A DNA stretch of 64,000 nt from Leptospirales bacterium (GTDB lineage: Bacteria > Spirochaetota > Leptospiria > Leptospirales > Leptonemataceae), in NCBI GenBank assembly GCA_019694685.1, contig JAIBBM010000013.1, positions 1 through 64,000 on the forward strand. Direction: 5' to 3'. Both the position numbers and the translations under genes were made by a program. Of the stretch, positions 18,266 through 27,639 are shown one piece after another. Each line of letters begins with the position of its first letter. Positions within the stretch are counted from its first letter, which is position 1. The notes under the pieces are model-generated. The model saw only the letters and a list, made by a program, of their open reading frames with translations. It searched no databases and had not been told where the DNA came from.

Positions 18266-19525
18266 TCAATTGTCTTCGAGAGGAAGGATCGCGACTTTGT
18301 TTCCAATTAATGCGCCGGATCGAATGAGAGCAGGAGCGGTCACAGTTCCAAGGCCATACCGCGCAATGTAAACGGGTTCCTTCTTCTCGCGACGCGTATA
18401 ATCGGCACGAAGTTGCGCGTAAACCCCGTTGTCTTTCTGCCAGATATTGCTATACTCTCTGTTCGCCCAGAAAACGGATTCATACATGTCACCGTAGTAG
18501 CAATGTATAGCTTCGCGCAGCAACTCCCACTTCAACCCGGGAGAGCGCAGATTGATATAGACCACCGCGTCCGGAAAGAAATTGCGAGCTGCTTCATCCT
18601 CGATCAACTCCGCCAGAATTTCAACGAATGTCCTTTCACGATCGTCCGCCGCGTAGGGAAGAACGTCGGGCCCTACGGGAAGATCCCGCAGAAGCTCGGC
18701 CTGTGCAGAATGAACAATGAATCTGCCTGGCGGAGCGTCCTTCATCTGGCCCAGCAAAGACAGAAGAACGGTATGAGTACCTGCGTCATGGCCCAGAAAA
18801 CAATAAAGCGTATGTGAATTCTCAGCACGCATGAATTCTGGAAGCTCCATCGAATAACCAAGGCGACCACTCCCAAGAATCTGCGAAATTGCTTCTGCTC
18901 GTTTTATGTTAGCATGATGATTGATGCCGTGGTGATGATACACTACAGCGCCCGGTGTGTACGCGATCCATATCTGATTCTCAATCAACTGAGCGGCCCA
19001 GAGGCGATCTTCGATGTGAGGCGTCTCTTCATCAAAGGGAAATCTCTCCCACACCGAGCGACGCAATATGCTGTTGGCGTTGTGAAAAAAGGTGTCCTTC
19101 TTCTGTACTCGAAACTCGATACCGAATGTGTTGAGCAAGTCCCTTTTGTCGAGAGGATGCGATGTGTGCATGGGAAGCTGCCGGCCGTATGCTGCGCCAA
19201 TGGTTGTATCGTCCATCGCAGAAACAAAACTGGCAAGCCAGCTCTCCTCCGCAGGCACGCAGTGAGCAGAAATAATGACCACGAGTTCCCCGCTCGCAGC
19301 TTCTATGCCTGCATTGATGGCTCTGCCCGGCTTAAAGTCTCCAATTTCGAGGATTCGTCCCGATGGGTATTCCTTGCGAAAGATGGCGCACGTTGCGTCT
19401 GTGCTCTGGTTATCCACCAGAATGACCTCGAAATCCTGGTACGACTGACGCTTCAACTGCGGAAGAAGACGCGGCAGCCAGTACTCTTCGTTCTTTGCTC
19501 GAATGATAATGGAAACACGAGGCAT
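18266..19525 (-). CDS. Family-2 glycosyltransferase with C-terminal cytidylyltransferase-like domain
   Basis: 419 residues. Residues 1 to about 220 are a GT2 (GT-A fold) glycosyltransferase: VSIIIRAKNEEYWLP, VILVDNQSTDAT, ISAHCVPAEESWL and HIEDRLWAAQ. Residues 236-419 are extra. Their layout (HTVLLSLLGQM, RFIVHSAQAELL, PDAVVYINLRSP, LLREAIHCY, ARYGLG) follows the order of secondary elements in NeuA/KdsB cytidylyltransferases but lacks the CTP-binding RxGSK-KN motif. That half therefore looks like a degenerate, probably non-catalytic copy; this reading is my inference from pattern, not a database match. The gene sits between NeuB2 and NeuA2, so it may use the CMP-sugar they make. Confidence 0.72.
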   Translation of the reverse strand: MPRVSIIIRAKNEEYWLPRLLPQLKRQSYQDFEVILVDNQSTDATCAIFRKEYPSGRILEIGDFKPGRAINAGIEAASGELVVIISAHCVPAEESWLASFVSAMDDTTIGAAYGRQLPMHTSHPLDKRDLLNTFGIEFRVQKKDTFFHNANSILRRSVWERFPFDEETPHIEDRLWAAQLIENQIWIAYTPGAVVYHHHGINHHANIKRAEAISQILGSGRLGYSMELPEFMRAENSHTLYCFLGHDAGTHTVLLSLLGQMKDAPPGRFIVHSAQAELLRDLPVGPDVLPYAADDRERTFVEILAELIEDEAARNFFPDAVVYINLRSPGLKWELLREAIHCYYGDMYESVFWANREYSNIWQKDNGVYAQLRADYTRREKKEPVYIARYGLGTVTAPALIRSGALIGNKVAILPLEDN

Positions 19526-19528
19526 AGG

Positions 19529-20578
19529 TTAGCTTAGCATTGCCTTTTCAATGAGAACGTCTTCGGAAATATCGACGACGGCTTTTTTCCCGACTACATT
19601 GTTTATCTCATACGTCGCGAAACCTGTGCCTGGCCCCCGAAAGGAAATCATCTCGGATGAAATGATTTCTCCTGCGCGAATCGCGCGCGCAGTTGCAATC
19701 GAGACGCGTTGCTGCTCTCTCTTCACAAGCTCTTCAGGAAGTAGATGTTTCTTCCCGTCACCCATCATGGACTCAATCGCTCTAATCTGCAAAACAACTT
19801 CTTTGAGATCCGCCGGATTAAGAGATATCTTGTGATCAAATCCCGGCATGTTGTTGTCGAGCGTGATGTGACGTTCCACTATGCAGGCACCGCGCGCCAC
19901 GGCAGCGAGCGTAGGCAAGCTCTTCGCACTGAACTCTTCATGGCCAGAATAGCCAACAGGAACGCCGTAACGCTCACGAAGAAGATCAATCATTCGAAGT
20001 TGAACAAGCGAGAAAGGAGTCGGATAAGCGGACACGCAATGAAGCAGAGCGAAAGGACAATCGTATTTACGAATGACTGACACAGCCATGTCGAGTTCTT
20101 CGATTGTGGACATACCGGTAGAAACGATCAAAGGCTTTCGTTTCTGAGCCAGCACCTCAAGGAGCGGAATGAAAGTAAGATTGTGGCTCGCGCTCTTGAT
20201 CACTTCAGGCTCAAGTGCATCGATCTCCTTCGCAGAATTCAGTTCAAAGGGAGTTACAAAGAAAGGAATCGCTTTCGAACGCGAATAATCACGAAGCTCC
20301 ATTAGCTGCGATGTAGAAAACTCGACAGCCTGACGCACTTCTCGATAGGTTGAACCGAAAGCAGGAAAACGCAAATCGGGGGCATCGAGAAACGAACGCA
20401 CGGCGAGACTGGGCACATGACGCTTCTGAAACTTCACAGCATCACAACCTGCCGCTTTTGCTGCATCAATCAGTTGCTTCGCAATTTCCATGGAACCGTT
20501 GTGGTTGAGTCCCACCTCGGCGATGACGAATACAGGCTGCCCGTCTCCGACGATTTTGTCGAATAGCTTAATCTGCAT
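19529..20578 (-). CDS. Second NeuB-family sugar acid synthase (NeuB2)
   Basis: 349 residues from ATG 20578, which has AGGA five bases upstream. Motifs IAEVGLNHNGSMEIA, VKFQKRH, FFVTPFE, IVSTGMST, GYSGHEE and FDHKISLNP identify a NeuB-type phosphoenolpyruvate-condensing synthase with a C-terminal SAF domain. Compared with LegI in this window, the loop GYSDHT is replaced by GYSGHEE and the FQKRH region differs, so a different aldose substrate is likely. No dedicated precursor-making genes stand beside it, which leaves the starting sugar unknown. Confidence 0.85.
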   Translation of the reverse strand: MQIKLFDKIVGDGQPVFVIAEVGLNHNGSMEIAKQLIDAAKAAGCDAVKFQKRHVPSLAVRSFLDAPDLRFPAFGSTYREVRQAVEFSTSQLMELRDYSRSKAIPFFVTPFELNSAKEIDALEPEVIKSASHNLTFIPLLEVLAQKRKPLIVSTGMSTIEELDMAVSVIRKYDCPFALLHCVSAYPTPFSLVQLRMIDLLRERYGVPVGYSGHEEFSAKSLPTLAAVARGACIVERHITLDNNMPGFDHKISLNPADLKEVVLQIRAIESMMGDGKKHLLPEELVKREQQRVSIATARAIRAGEIISSEMISFRGPGTGFATYEINNVVGKKAVVDISEDVLIEKAMLS

Positions 20579-20592
20579 AGTTCCTCTCTTGA

Positions 20593-22422
20593 TCAATTGT
20601 GAGCGGCGAATAGTTCTTCGTATTTGCCGGCTCGACGAATCTGTCCTGCGCCAAGCTCAATGACCTGATCGCAATTCTTTACAGTACTGAGTCTATGGGC
20701 AATCATCAGAATCGTCAGATCTTTACCAAGACCTTCGATTGCTTCCATCACCGCTTGCTCAGTTTCATTATCAAGCGCGCTGGTCGCCTCGTCAAAGACG
20801 ATAACGGATGCTTGCTTGTAGAGTGCTCTTGCAATGCCGATCCTCTGGCGTTGTCCACCTGAGAGCCTGATGCCGCGTTCTCCGACAAAAGTCTGGTATC
20901 CGGCCTGCAGTGTTTCAATGTGAGAGCTGATCTGGGCCTGCGACGCTGCGCGCTTCACGCGATCCATGTCGATCTGATCTGCCGGCACGCCAAAAGCGAT
21001 ATTCTCCGCGATCGACGTATCAGAAAGATAAATCATCTGAGGCACATGGGCCACGTTCGCCTGCCACGCACGCATCGTAGTGCTATCAATGGTTACGCCA
21101 TCGACAAGAAGTCGACCTTCCGTGGGGACAAGGAGTGCCAGAAGAATATCCAGCAGTGTACTTTTTCCGCTTCCAGTGATGCCAACAATTCCCACTCGAG
21201 ATCCATGAGGGATTTCCATCGTAACGTCGCGAAGAACCCACGGACCTTCTTCGGAATAGCGAAAACCAATATGATCTAACGTTATGCGATCCTTAAAGGC
21301 CATTGGTATCGGTGGTGGCTCAGTAGCATAGGCCGGGAGAGGCTGATCGAGGAAGCCAAGCACTTCCCGCATAGTAGACTGGCTAATTTTCACGTTGGTC
21401 CAGGAGACGAAAGTTGCCTGCATCACAGGCAGAATCCTCTGGGCCCCGAGAGCCATCGCACCAAGGAGTGGAATATGTTGATTGAGACCTCCTGGAGAGC
21501 GCGTGAGCGCGTAGGCGAAGCCAGCAAGAAGAACCATGGCGACAGCTTCAATGGCAAACCTGGGCGTCCCCGCAAGAAAAGTGGCATTTGCGTTTGCACG
21601 ATTCAAACGCCTATCTGACGTGCGAAAAATGCCACTGTAGAAATCCTGGCTGCCGTCGAGAAGGATGTCGCGGATACCGCCAAGACCCTCGCTCATAGTT
21701 TGAGTGGCTCGAGTGAGTTCGCGAGCCAGAATACGTCCATTCGTATCCAGACTATTCTTTGAAAAAATAGCAATCACGAAATATATCGTTGAGAACCCTG
21801 CGACAGCGGAGAGTGAAACGACAGGGTCTATGGTTACAAGAAAAGAAACGATGGAAACAATGACGCAGAGGGATCCAAAAATTGTGAGAAGCGGCGAAAT
21901 TGTCTGATTCACGAGACCTTTCGCCTTCGATGTCGCAGTCGCTACTTCACTGGAATTGCGACCCACGTGCACAAAATACGGTTGGAACAAAGTGCGGCGA
22001 TACACATCGTACGCAAGGTCCGCACCGATCGCATTGCAGAGCCGCGTATTCGCCCACAAAAACAATAGACGTGCGCCACCTGTCACCAGGGCGGCACATG
22101 CAAAGGCAATCGTCATAGGAAGAACCATTTGCTCCGGCGACTGAATCCCGGTCAGTTCCCATAGGAATTGGAGCCGAGGATGGTGAAACGTTCGCCCTGG
22201 ATCTGTGAGGACTGCCAGGAAGGAGAGGATCGCTCCGATGCTGATCACTTCGGCGGCGGATACAGCGACCATGAGCCCCATCAAGAGGAACACCTGAGTT
22301 CTGCGAACAGGCTTCAGATGCAGCCAGAGTCGCTTCAGATAAGAGGGAAGCTCGGAGATGTCGCGAATATAGGTCCGGATCGGGCCTATCTTAGCCTGAG
22401 ACATGTGCTGCCTCAAAGTCAT
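20593..22422 (-). CDS. ABC exporter/flippase (PglK/MsbA-like, fused TM-ATPase)
   Basis: 609 residues. A six-helix transmembrane part (roughly residues 40-340) is followed by an ATPase domain with Walker [10 protein letters not shown], signature LSGGQRQR, Walker [10 protein letters not shown] and the H-loop IAHRLS. This half-transporter architecture occurs in PglK-type flippases for lipid-linked oligosaccharides and in MsbA. Within this locus, export of a lipid-linked O-antigen unit or precursor is the most likely job. The first ATG overlaps the fcl stop region by 32 nt; ATG 22404 is an alternative start with less overlap. Confidence 0.85.
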   Translation of the reverse strand: MTLRQHMSQAKIGPIRTYIRDISELPSYLKRLWLHLKPVRRTQVFLLMGLMVAVSAAEVISIGAILSFLAVLTDPGRTFHHPRLQFLWELTGIQSPEQMVLPMTIAFACAALVTGGARLLFLWANTRLCNAIGADLAYDVYRRTLFQPYFVHVGRNSSEVATATSKAKGLVNQTISPLLTIFGSLCVIVSIVSFLVTIDPVVSLSAVAGFSTIYFVIAIFSKNSLDTNGRILARELTRATQTMSEGLGGIRDILLDGSQDFYSGIFRTSDRRLNRANANATFLAGTPRFAIEAVAMVLLAGFAYALTRSPGGLNQHIPLLGAMALGAQRILPVMQATFVSWTNVKISQSTMREVLGFLDQPLPAYATEPPPIPMAFKDRITLDHIGFRYSEEGPWVLRDVTMEIPHGSRVGIVGITGSGKSTLLDILLALLVPTEGRLLVDGVTIDSTTMRAWQANVAHVPQMIYLSDTSIAENIAFGVPADQIDMDRVKRAASQAQISSHIETLQAGYQTFVGERGIRLSGGQRQRIGIARALYKQASVIVFDEATSALDNETEQAVMEAIEGLGKDLTILMIAHRLSTVKNCDQVIELGAGQIRRAGKYEELFAAHN

Positions 22423-23344
22423 GATATGCGGTCGCGAGTCCTTCGCGCAATTCTACTGTATGGCGCCAGCCCATCTTGTGCAGCTTCGCAACATCTAACA
22501 ATTTCCTGGGAGTCCCGTCCGGCTTTGTTACATCGAATATGATGTCACCGCGAAAGCCAACGACCTCCCCCACAGTCTTTGCGAGATCCCGTATGGAAAT
22601 TTCTGACCCGGATCCAATGTTCACAATTTCGCCGCCCGTTGAATCTCCGCGAACATCATATCGCTCCATCAAGAAGAGACATGCACGCGCGCAATCGTCT
22701 GAAAAAAGAAACTCGCGGAGAGGCGAGCCTGTCCCCCAGATGACTACCTCTTTGACATTGTTCTTCTTTGCCTCATGGAACCTGCGAATCAGCGCCGGGA
22801 TGACATGCGAATTCTCCGGATGATAGTTATCTCCAGGTCCGTAAAGATTCGTAGGCATAGCAGAGATGAAGTTCGTCCCGTATTGACGGTTGTAGCTCTG
22901 ACACATGACTATTCCCGCAATTTTCGCAATCGCATAGGGCTCATTTGTTGGCTCAAGCTTTCCATTCAGCAACTCAGATTCGCTCATGGGTTGATGAGCG
23001 AACTTTGGATAGATGCACGAAGAGCCAAGGAATAAGAGCTTTTTTACGCCGTGACGGTAACATGCATCTATGATGTTGTTCTGTATTTGAAGGTTTGAAT
23101 AAATAAACTCTGCGGGATACGTATTATTCGCATGAATCCCTCCGACCTTCGCCGCGGCCAGAATAGCATAGTCCGGCTTTTCTTTTGAAAAAAAAGCATC
23201 CACGTCAGGTTGGCGAGTCAGATCCAATTCGGAATGGGTACGACCCATCACGTTCGTGTAACCTTGCTCGGCGAGAACGCGAACAATCGCGGAGCCGACG
23301 AGTCCGCGATGACCTGCAATGTATATCTTTGCGTTTTTTTCCAT
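22391..23344 (-). CDS. fcl: GDP-L-fucose synthase
   Basis: 317 residues. NADP-binding [21 protein letters not shown], catalytic [25 protein letters not shown] and [10 protein letters not shown] are the full set of GDP-fucose synthase (epimerase-reductase) motifs. It converts GDP-4-keto-6-deoxymannose, the product of Gmd, to GDP-L-fucose. Its partner gmd lies on the other strand at 28962-29933, about 5.6 kb away. The start at 23344 lies 5 bp after the aldolase gene, so co-transcription is likely. Confidence 0.92.
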   Translation of the reverse strand: MEKNAKIYIAGHRGLVGSAIVRVLAEQGYTNVMGRTHSELDLTRQPDVDAFFSKEKPDYAILAAAKVGGIHANNTYPAEFIYSNLQIQNNIIDACYRHGVKKLLFLGSSCIYPKFAHQPMSESELLNGKLEPTNEPYAIAKIAGIVMCQSYNRQYGTNFISAMPTNLYGPGDNYHPENSHVIPALIRRFHEAKKNNVKEVVIWGTGSPLREFLFSDDCARACLFLMERYDVRGDSTGGEIVNIGSGSEISIRDLAKTVGEVVGFRGDIIFDVTKPDGTPRKLLDVAKLHKMGWRHTVELREGLATAYHDFEAAHVSG

Positions 23345-23349
23345 TCGTT

Positions 23350-24393
23350 TCAGCCTGCGGAATATTTTTTCGCGTATTCATCCAGTCCGACTTGCTTGAT
23401 CTTCGAACCATTGCCCGCGCACCAGAATTTAGCGAAACGATCTGCGCAAACATCTTCCATGTTCTTCATAGCGGGTTTAAGAAAGTATCTTGGGTCAAAT
23501 TCCTCAGGTTTCTTGGCCGCAGCTTCGCGCACAGCAGCAATCCAACCCAGGCGAAGATCCGTATCGATATTGATCTTGCGCACTCCGACCTTGATCCCCT
23601 TCTGAATTTCTTCCACCGGGACACCGTAGGTTTCCGCGATCTTTCCACCTGTCTTGTTTATGATGGCGAGATAGTCTTGCGGCACACTGGAAGAACCATG
23701 CATAACGATGTGTGTATTTGGAAGTTTCTTATGAATTTCTTCTATGCGTTTGATCACAAGAACTTCGCCGGTTGGTTTCTGTTTGAACTTGTAAGCTCCG
23801 TGACTCGTGCCAATTGCAACCGCAAGTGCATCCACATTCGTCTTTTGAACAAACGCAACTGCTTCATCAGGATCCGTCAGTAGTTGCTCGCGCGTAAGTT
23901 TCCCTTCCGCTCCGTGCCCATCTTCTTTGTCGCCCGTCATAGTTTCCAGAGAACCCAGACATCCAAGCTCGCCTTCTACGCTCACACCAATGGAATGCGC
24001 AACGCGAACCACGTCCGCGGTCACGCGCGCGTTGTATTCGAAATCGGCGGGAGTTTTGCCGTCTTCTTTCAGGGAACCATCCATCATGACGGAAGTGAAT
24101 CCGTTGCGGATGGCGGAGAAACAGGTGGCCGGACTGTTACCGTGATCCTGATGTAGCGAAATAGGAATATGAGGATAGGACTCGACAGCAGCGAGAATCA
24201 AATGTCGAATAAAATGCTCTCCGGCATAGGCCCGCGCGCCGCGCGAAACTTGAAGGATGACAGGACTGTCCGCCCGGTCCGCCGCTCGCATGATGGCGAG
24301 CACCTGCTCCAGATTATTTACATTGAACGCGGGAATCCCGTAATTGTTTTCTGCAGCGTGATCGAGCAGCAGCCTCATCGGTACAAGCGCCAT
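23350..24393 (-). CDS. fba: Class II fructose-1,6-bisphosphate aldolase
   Basis: 347 residues. Zinc-site and catalytic motifs are visible: [61 protein letters not shown] and INIDTDLR. The length and the long C-terminal tail match the Calvin-cycle-like subtype of class II aldolases. It interconverts fructose bisphosphate with dihydroxyacetone phosphate and glyceraldehyde 3-phosphate. ATG 24393 has AAGGAG at good spacing. It is unusual to find it embedded between gmhB and fcl in a polysaccharide gene run; it may be the housekeeping enzyme. Confidence 0.92.
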   Translation of the reverse strand: MALVPMRLLLDHAAENNYGIPAFNVNNLEQVLAIMRAADRADSPVILQVSRGARAYAGEHFIRHLILAAVESYPHIPISLHQDHGNSPATCFSAIRNGFTSVMMDGSLKEDGKTPADFEYNARVTADVVRVAHSIGVSVEGELGCLGSLETMTGDKEDGHGAEGKLTREQLLTDPDEAVAFVQKTNVDALAVAIGTSHGAYKFKQKPTGEVLVIKRIEEIHKKLPNTHIVMHGSSSVPQDYLAIINKTGGKIAETYGVPVEEIQKGIKVGVRKINIDTDLRLGWIAAVREAAAKKPEEFDPRYFLKPAMKNMEDVCADRFAKFWCAGNGSKIKQVGLDEYAKKYSAG

Positions 24394-24394
24394 A

Positions 24395-24928
24395 CTAGTC
24401 TCCTTCAGTCCTGATTATGTAGTCCGCCGCATCCAGAAGATCCACGGCCCTGTAGACAAGATTTTTCGGGAAATAAACAGGCGCCTCTTTTCCGGCCTGC
24501 AAAAGAATCCCACGAACGCCAAATGGGCGAGCAGCTTCCAAATCGCGTGGTTTATCGCCGATTGCGAAACACTGAGAACCTGACGCGTTCCAATCCTGGA
24601 AGAATTGGCGAAACAGGCCAGGCTTTGGCTTTCGACAATCGCATCCATCTTCATCGCGGTGCGGACAAACATAGAAGCGTTCGATTACTATTCCTTGAGC
24701 GAGCAACAATTCCGAGATTCGATCGTTGACCGCCTGCAGCTCTGGCCCACTGATTAAGCCTCTGGCTACCCCGGATTGATTGCTCATTACGAAAAACCGA
24801 TAACCATGAGAACGCAACAGACTCAGCCCCTCCACTACGCGCGGGAGTAACCGAACCTGAGTCGCATCTGCGAGATAGCCAGGGTCTTCGTTGATTGTAT
24901 CGTCCCGATCAAGCAGAATGGCTCTCAT
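24395..24928 (-). CDS. gmhB: HAD-family heptose-1,7-bisphosphate phosphatase (GmhB-like)
   Basis: 177 residues from ATG 24928, which overlaps the upstream regulator's stop as ATGA. HAD motifs are [16 protein letters not shown] and [11 protein letters not shown]. The zinc-binding loop [17 protein letters not shown] is typical of D,D-heptose-1,7-bisphosphate phosphatase and related histidinol phosphatases. GmhB removes the C7 phosphate on the way to ADP-heptose of the LPS core. The other heptose genes are not in this window. Confidence 0.83.
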   Translation of the reverse strand: MRAILLDRDDTINEDPGYLADATQVRLLPRVVEGLSLLRSHGYRFFVMSNQSGVARGLISGPELQAVNDRISELLLAQGIVIERFYVCPHRDEDGCDCRKPKPGLFRQFFQDWNASGSQCFAIGDKPRDLEAARPFGVRGILLQAGKEAPVYFPKNLVYRAVDLLDAADYIIRTEGD

Positions 24929-25437
24929 GCAACGATGCTCTTGAGAATCAGTCCCGGAGGAATGGGGACAGGCATTTCCGGAAGACACACAAGACAAACT
25001 CCGGTCTTACCTTCCAAATCCGCAACCGTGTTCACCTGCTCAAAAACGCGTCCGGATTCGCGCAAAGTCTCAGCAGCCAGCTGCGCCAGCTCACCCGGAC
25101 CCGCGATGTAAAGAGGCGAACCTTCCGGCAGAGCAGCTACGATCGAAAGAATGTTACTTCGCACACGATCGATGAATCGTATGGAGACGGTAATGTACTC
25201 ATACGTTCTCTTTACCTTTTCCGCGAAACCACGCGGCGTGAGCATGTAACTTAGAGTCCGACCATTCAGAGTCACCACTTTGATCAGTCCCTTCTTTACA
25301 AGACGCTTGATGAGAATGTTTGTCATCCCGAGGGACAAACCTGCGGCCCGTGCCAGAATCCGCTGACTGCTGCTTCTTTCGGCGAGCGCTTCTATGAGCC
25401 GCGCTTCACCTTCGCTCAATCGTTCAATGTCATGCAT
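24925..25437 (-). CDS. MarR-like (EPS-associated type) regulator with extra C-terminal domain
   Basis: 170 residues. Residues about 8-75 form a winged helix (SQRILARAAGLSLGMTNILI, LVKKGLIKV, YMLTPRGFAEK) that resembles the EPS-associated MarR-type regulators usually found at the head of polysaccharide operons. Those proteins are normally only about 100-120 residues. Here residues about 105-170 add a small Rossmann-like segment (PLYIAGPGELAQLAAETL, KTGVCLVCLPEMP) that could bind a ligand. It lies 12 bp after the UDP-glucuronate epimerase and overlaps gmhB. Control of this locus is inferred from position. Confidence 0.68.
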   Translation of the reverse strand: MHDIERLSEGEARLIEALAERSSSQRILARAAGLSLGMTNILIKRLVKKGLIKVVTLNGRTLSYMLTPRGFAEKVKRTYEYITVSIRFIDRVRSNILSIVAALPEGSPLYIAGPGELAQLAAETLRESGRVFEQVNTVADLEGKTGVCLVCLPEMPVPIPPGLILKSIVA

Positions 25438-25449
25438 GATGGAGAGAAA

Positions 25450-26490
25450 CTAAACGTTGTAGTATTGCCTGAACCAGGCGACAAACTTGCTGACGCCAAC
25501 GTCAATCGCCGTATCGGGTATGAAGTCGATTTCCTTCTGTAGTTCAGAAGTGTCTGCCCAGGTAGACGTCACATCGCCTGGTTGCGCAGGAAGCATCTCA
25601 AGCACTGCCTGTTTACCGAGAGCTCGCTCAATGGCGCGAACATAGTCGAGCAATTCTGTCGGCCTGGAATTCCCAATGTTATGAATGCGATATGGCGCCG
25701 AAGATGTAGAGGGATCCGGATGATTCGCGTCCCAGCCTTCATCTGGTTGAGGAATGTGGTGCGCCAGCTTCACCACTCCGGTCACGATATCATCTATGAA
25801 AGTAAAATCACGCTGCATGCGCCCGTTATTGTACACTTGAATTGGCTCGCCCTTCAGGATCGACTGTGTGAACTTGAAGAGAGCCATATCTGGCCTGCCC
25901 CAGGGCCCATACGCGGTGAAGAATCGAAGACCTGTGGAAGGGATGCCGAACAGGTGGCTGTACGAATGGACTATGAGCTCCGATGCTTTCTTACTGGCGG
26001 CATAGATACTCACTGGATGATCTGTGTTGTCATGAACTGAGTAAGGCATTTTTTGATTCAGTCCGTAAACGGAGGAACTGGAAGCGAATAGAAAGTGGGG
26101 CGCGTCAGATCGGCAGGCTTCTAGAAGATGGGTCGTGCCCACGATGTTGGCATGCACATAGGCCAGGGGTTGCTCAAGACTAAATCGTACGCCTGCCTGC
26201 GCTGCCAGATGGCAGACGCAATCAAACGGCCCAAGATCAAATACGGACTTCAAATCGGTCGAATTTGTTATGTCCCCCTGCAAGAAGCCATACGACCGCT
26301 GTCTGGCATGGACGATCGACCCTGGCACTGGATCCTCAATACCTGCGGCCCTCAAGCGACTGACTTTGAGAGCGGGATCGTAGTAAGGATTCAAGTTGTC
26401 TATTCCAACAACTTGATGGCCTTCGGAGAGCAGCCGCTCCACGAGGTGGAATCCGATAAACCCGGCTGAACCGGTGACTAGCATTTTCAT
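25450..26490 (-). CDS. UDP-glucuronate 4-epimerase
   Basis: 346 residues. NAD motif GSAGFIGFHLVERL, SSSSVYGLN, catalytic YAASKKASE, and the FTAYGPWGRPDMALFKF segment with RDFTFIDDI are characteristic of bacterial UDP-glucuronate 4-epimerases (CapI/LpsL type), which make UDP-galacturonic acid. The conserved fold begins at the ATG at 26490; the frame extends to 26511 without a ribosome site at either start. With the nucleotide-sugar dehydrogenase at 12140-13600 it could supply a galacturonate residue. Confidence 0.88.
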   Translation of the reverse strand: MKMLVTGSAGFIGFHLVERLLSEGHQVVGIDNLNPYYDPALKVSRLRAAGIEDPVPGSIVHARQRSYGFLQGDITNSTDLKSVFDLGPFDCVCHLAAQAGVRFSLEQPLAYVHANIVGTTHLLEACRSDAPHFLFASSSSVYGLNQKMPYSVHDNTDHPVSIYAASKKASELIVHSYSHLFGIPSTGLRFFTAYGPWGRPDMALFKFTQSILKGEPIQVYNNGRMQRDFTFIDDIVTGVVKLAHHIPQPDEGWDANHPDPSTSSAPYRIHNIGNSRPTELLDYVRAIERALGKQAVLEMLPAQPGDVTSTWADTSELQKEIDFIPDTAIDVGVSKFVAWFRQYYNV

Positions 26491-26589
26491 CTTAAGAGGG
26501 GGCGCGTACATGGCTTCGCCAGGTGAGTCCCAGGGGGAAAAAAGGCACCTTCCAGGGTGAGCCGGAGAGGCTTTGCGTCAATCGATTTT

Positions 26590-26604
26590 GTTCAACGATT
26601 GAAC
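26590..26604. promoter_or_regulatory. Perfect palindrome GTTCAA-CGA-TTGAAC, possible operator
   Basis: A 6-bp perfect inverted repeat with a 3-nt centre lies in the 116-bp gap between the stop of the 26607-27542 dehydrogenase and the start of the UDP-glucuronate epimerase gene. Related CGATT/AATCG-rich sequence flanks it on both sides. It could bind a dimeric regulator, such as the MarR-like protein encoded just downstream. No convincing -35/-10 pair is seen beside it. Confidence 0.3.
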
Positions 26605-26606
26605 GA

Positions 26607-27542
26607 TCAATCAGACGGCTTTTTTTGGCCGAAATGGTGAACCAGGTGAGAAATGGCCGACCGCCCCATGGCAAGGACCGCTTCCCGGGCGTTACCGCCT
26701 ACGTGCGGGGTGCATACCAGTCCTTTCTGGGCAAGTAGCTCAAGGTCGGTTGGTGGCTCCGTCGAGTAAACGTCAAGCCCGGCCTGGATGCGACCGCTCC
26801 TGAGCGCCTCTTTCAAGGCGGCTTCGTCAAAAACGGAGCCACGGGATGTGTTGATCACAATGGCGCCTGGCGTGAGTCGAGCGATCTCTTTGGAGCCCAG
26901 CATCCCACGTGTAGCCTCGGTCAATGGAACATGAAAGCTTAAGATGTCAGCGGAAGAAAGAGCCTCTGAATAAGAGACTTGCCGTGCTCCGAATCTAAGG
27001 GCAACGCCCGAGCGATCTTCAATGTCCACAATCAGGCGCTGTCCACCAAACGCGGAAAGTAAAGAAAGCAAATCTTCGCCTACAAAACCGCATCCCACTA
27101 TGCCCACGGTGAGTCCGGAGAGAAGTCTCCCGCCGTCCTTGTCCCAGATTCCAGAAGCAAGCTGCCTGCTCGTATGCACTGTGTTGCGACAGAGGCTGAG
27201 CATGAACCAGAGGGCAAGCTCGCTGACGCTGCGCCGATTCACTCCGCCCGTCCAACCCAGCGGAATGCCCCGAGTGGCCAGGACCTCCAAATCAATGTTG
27301 TCGAGACCGACACCGTACTTCGCATACATACCAATGCCAGGTAGAGATTCAATGACCCTTCCTGTCACGGGTTCTGTGCCAATGATGGCAGCATCGCACC
27401 GGGCAAGAAAAGAAATAACATCTGCTTCCGACATCTTTCCAGAGTCGTTGAAGCAACTTTCCGGAAACACCGAAAGCAACTCTGCTCTTAGAGTCTGATT
27501 TTTCGAAAAAGAAACGGATGTAACGCCGATGCGCGGCAGCAT
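26607..27542 (-). CDS. D-2-hydroxyacid (phosphoglycerate-type) dehydrogenase
   Basis: 311 residues. Substrate-domain KYGVGLDNIDL, NAD motif GIVGCGFVGEDLL, and catalytic positions in INTSRGSVFDE (Arg), DVYSTEPP (Glu) and CTPHVGGNA (His) place it in the phosphoglycerate dehydrogenase-like branch of the D-2-hydroxyacid dehydrogenases. It is short and has no C-terminal ACT domain, so a specialised sugar-acid role is possible. It starts 24 bp downstream of tRNA-Val on the same strand. The ATG at 27542 has no clear ribosome site. Confidence 0.8.
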   Translation of the reverse strand: MLPRIGVTSVSFSKNQTLRAELLSVFPESCFNDSGKMSEADVISFLARCDAAIIGTEPVTGRVIESLPGIGMYAKYGVGLDNIDLEVLATRGIPLGWTGGVNRRSVSELALWFMLSLCRNTVHTSRQLASGIWDKDGGRLLSGLTVGIVGCGFVGEDLLSLLSAFGGQRLIVDIEDRSGVALRFGARQVSYSEALSSADILSFHVPLTEATRGMLGSKEIARLTPGAIVINTSRGSVFDEAALKEALRSGRIQAGLDVYSTEPPTDLELLAQKGLVCTPHVGGNAREAVLAMGRSAISHLVHHFGQKKPSD

Positions 27543-27565
27543 TTAGATCGCCGGGGCTTTCAAAC

Positions 27566-27639
27566 TGCGAGCTACTGGAATCGAACCAGTGACCTCTTCC
27601 ATGTCAAAGAAGCGCTCTAACCAGCTGAGCTAAGCCCGC
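27566..27639 (-). tRNA. tRNA-Val (anticodon GAC)
   Basis: A complete cloverleaf can be drawn. The acceptor stem GCGGGCT pairs with AGCTCGC (one G-U). The D arm is GCTC/GAGC, the anticodon stem CTTCT/GGAAG has loop TTGACAT, and the T arm carries TTCGATTC. The anticodon GAC reads valine GUC (and GUU). The discriminator is A and CCA is not encoded. It lies between dedA and the hydroxyacid dehydrogenase, all on the same strand. Confidence 0.93.

Noticed and set aside
26519-26650. Three copies of a CCAGG(G)TGAG phrase at 26519, 26552 and 26642
   Set aside because: Only 9-10 bp, irregularly spaced and one copy inside coding sequence; chance is a sufficient explanation.
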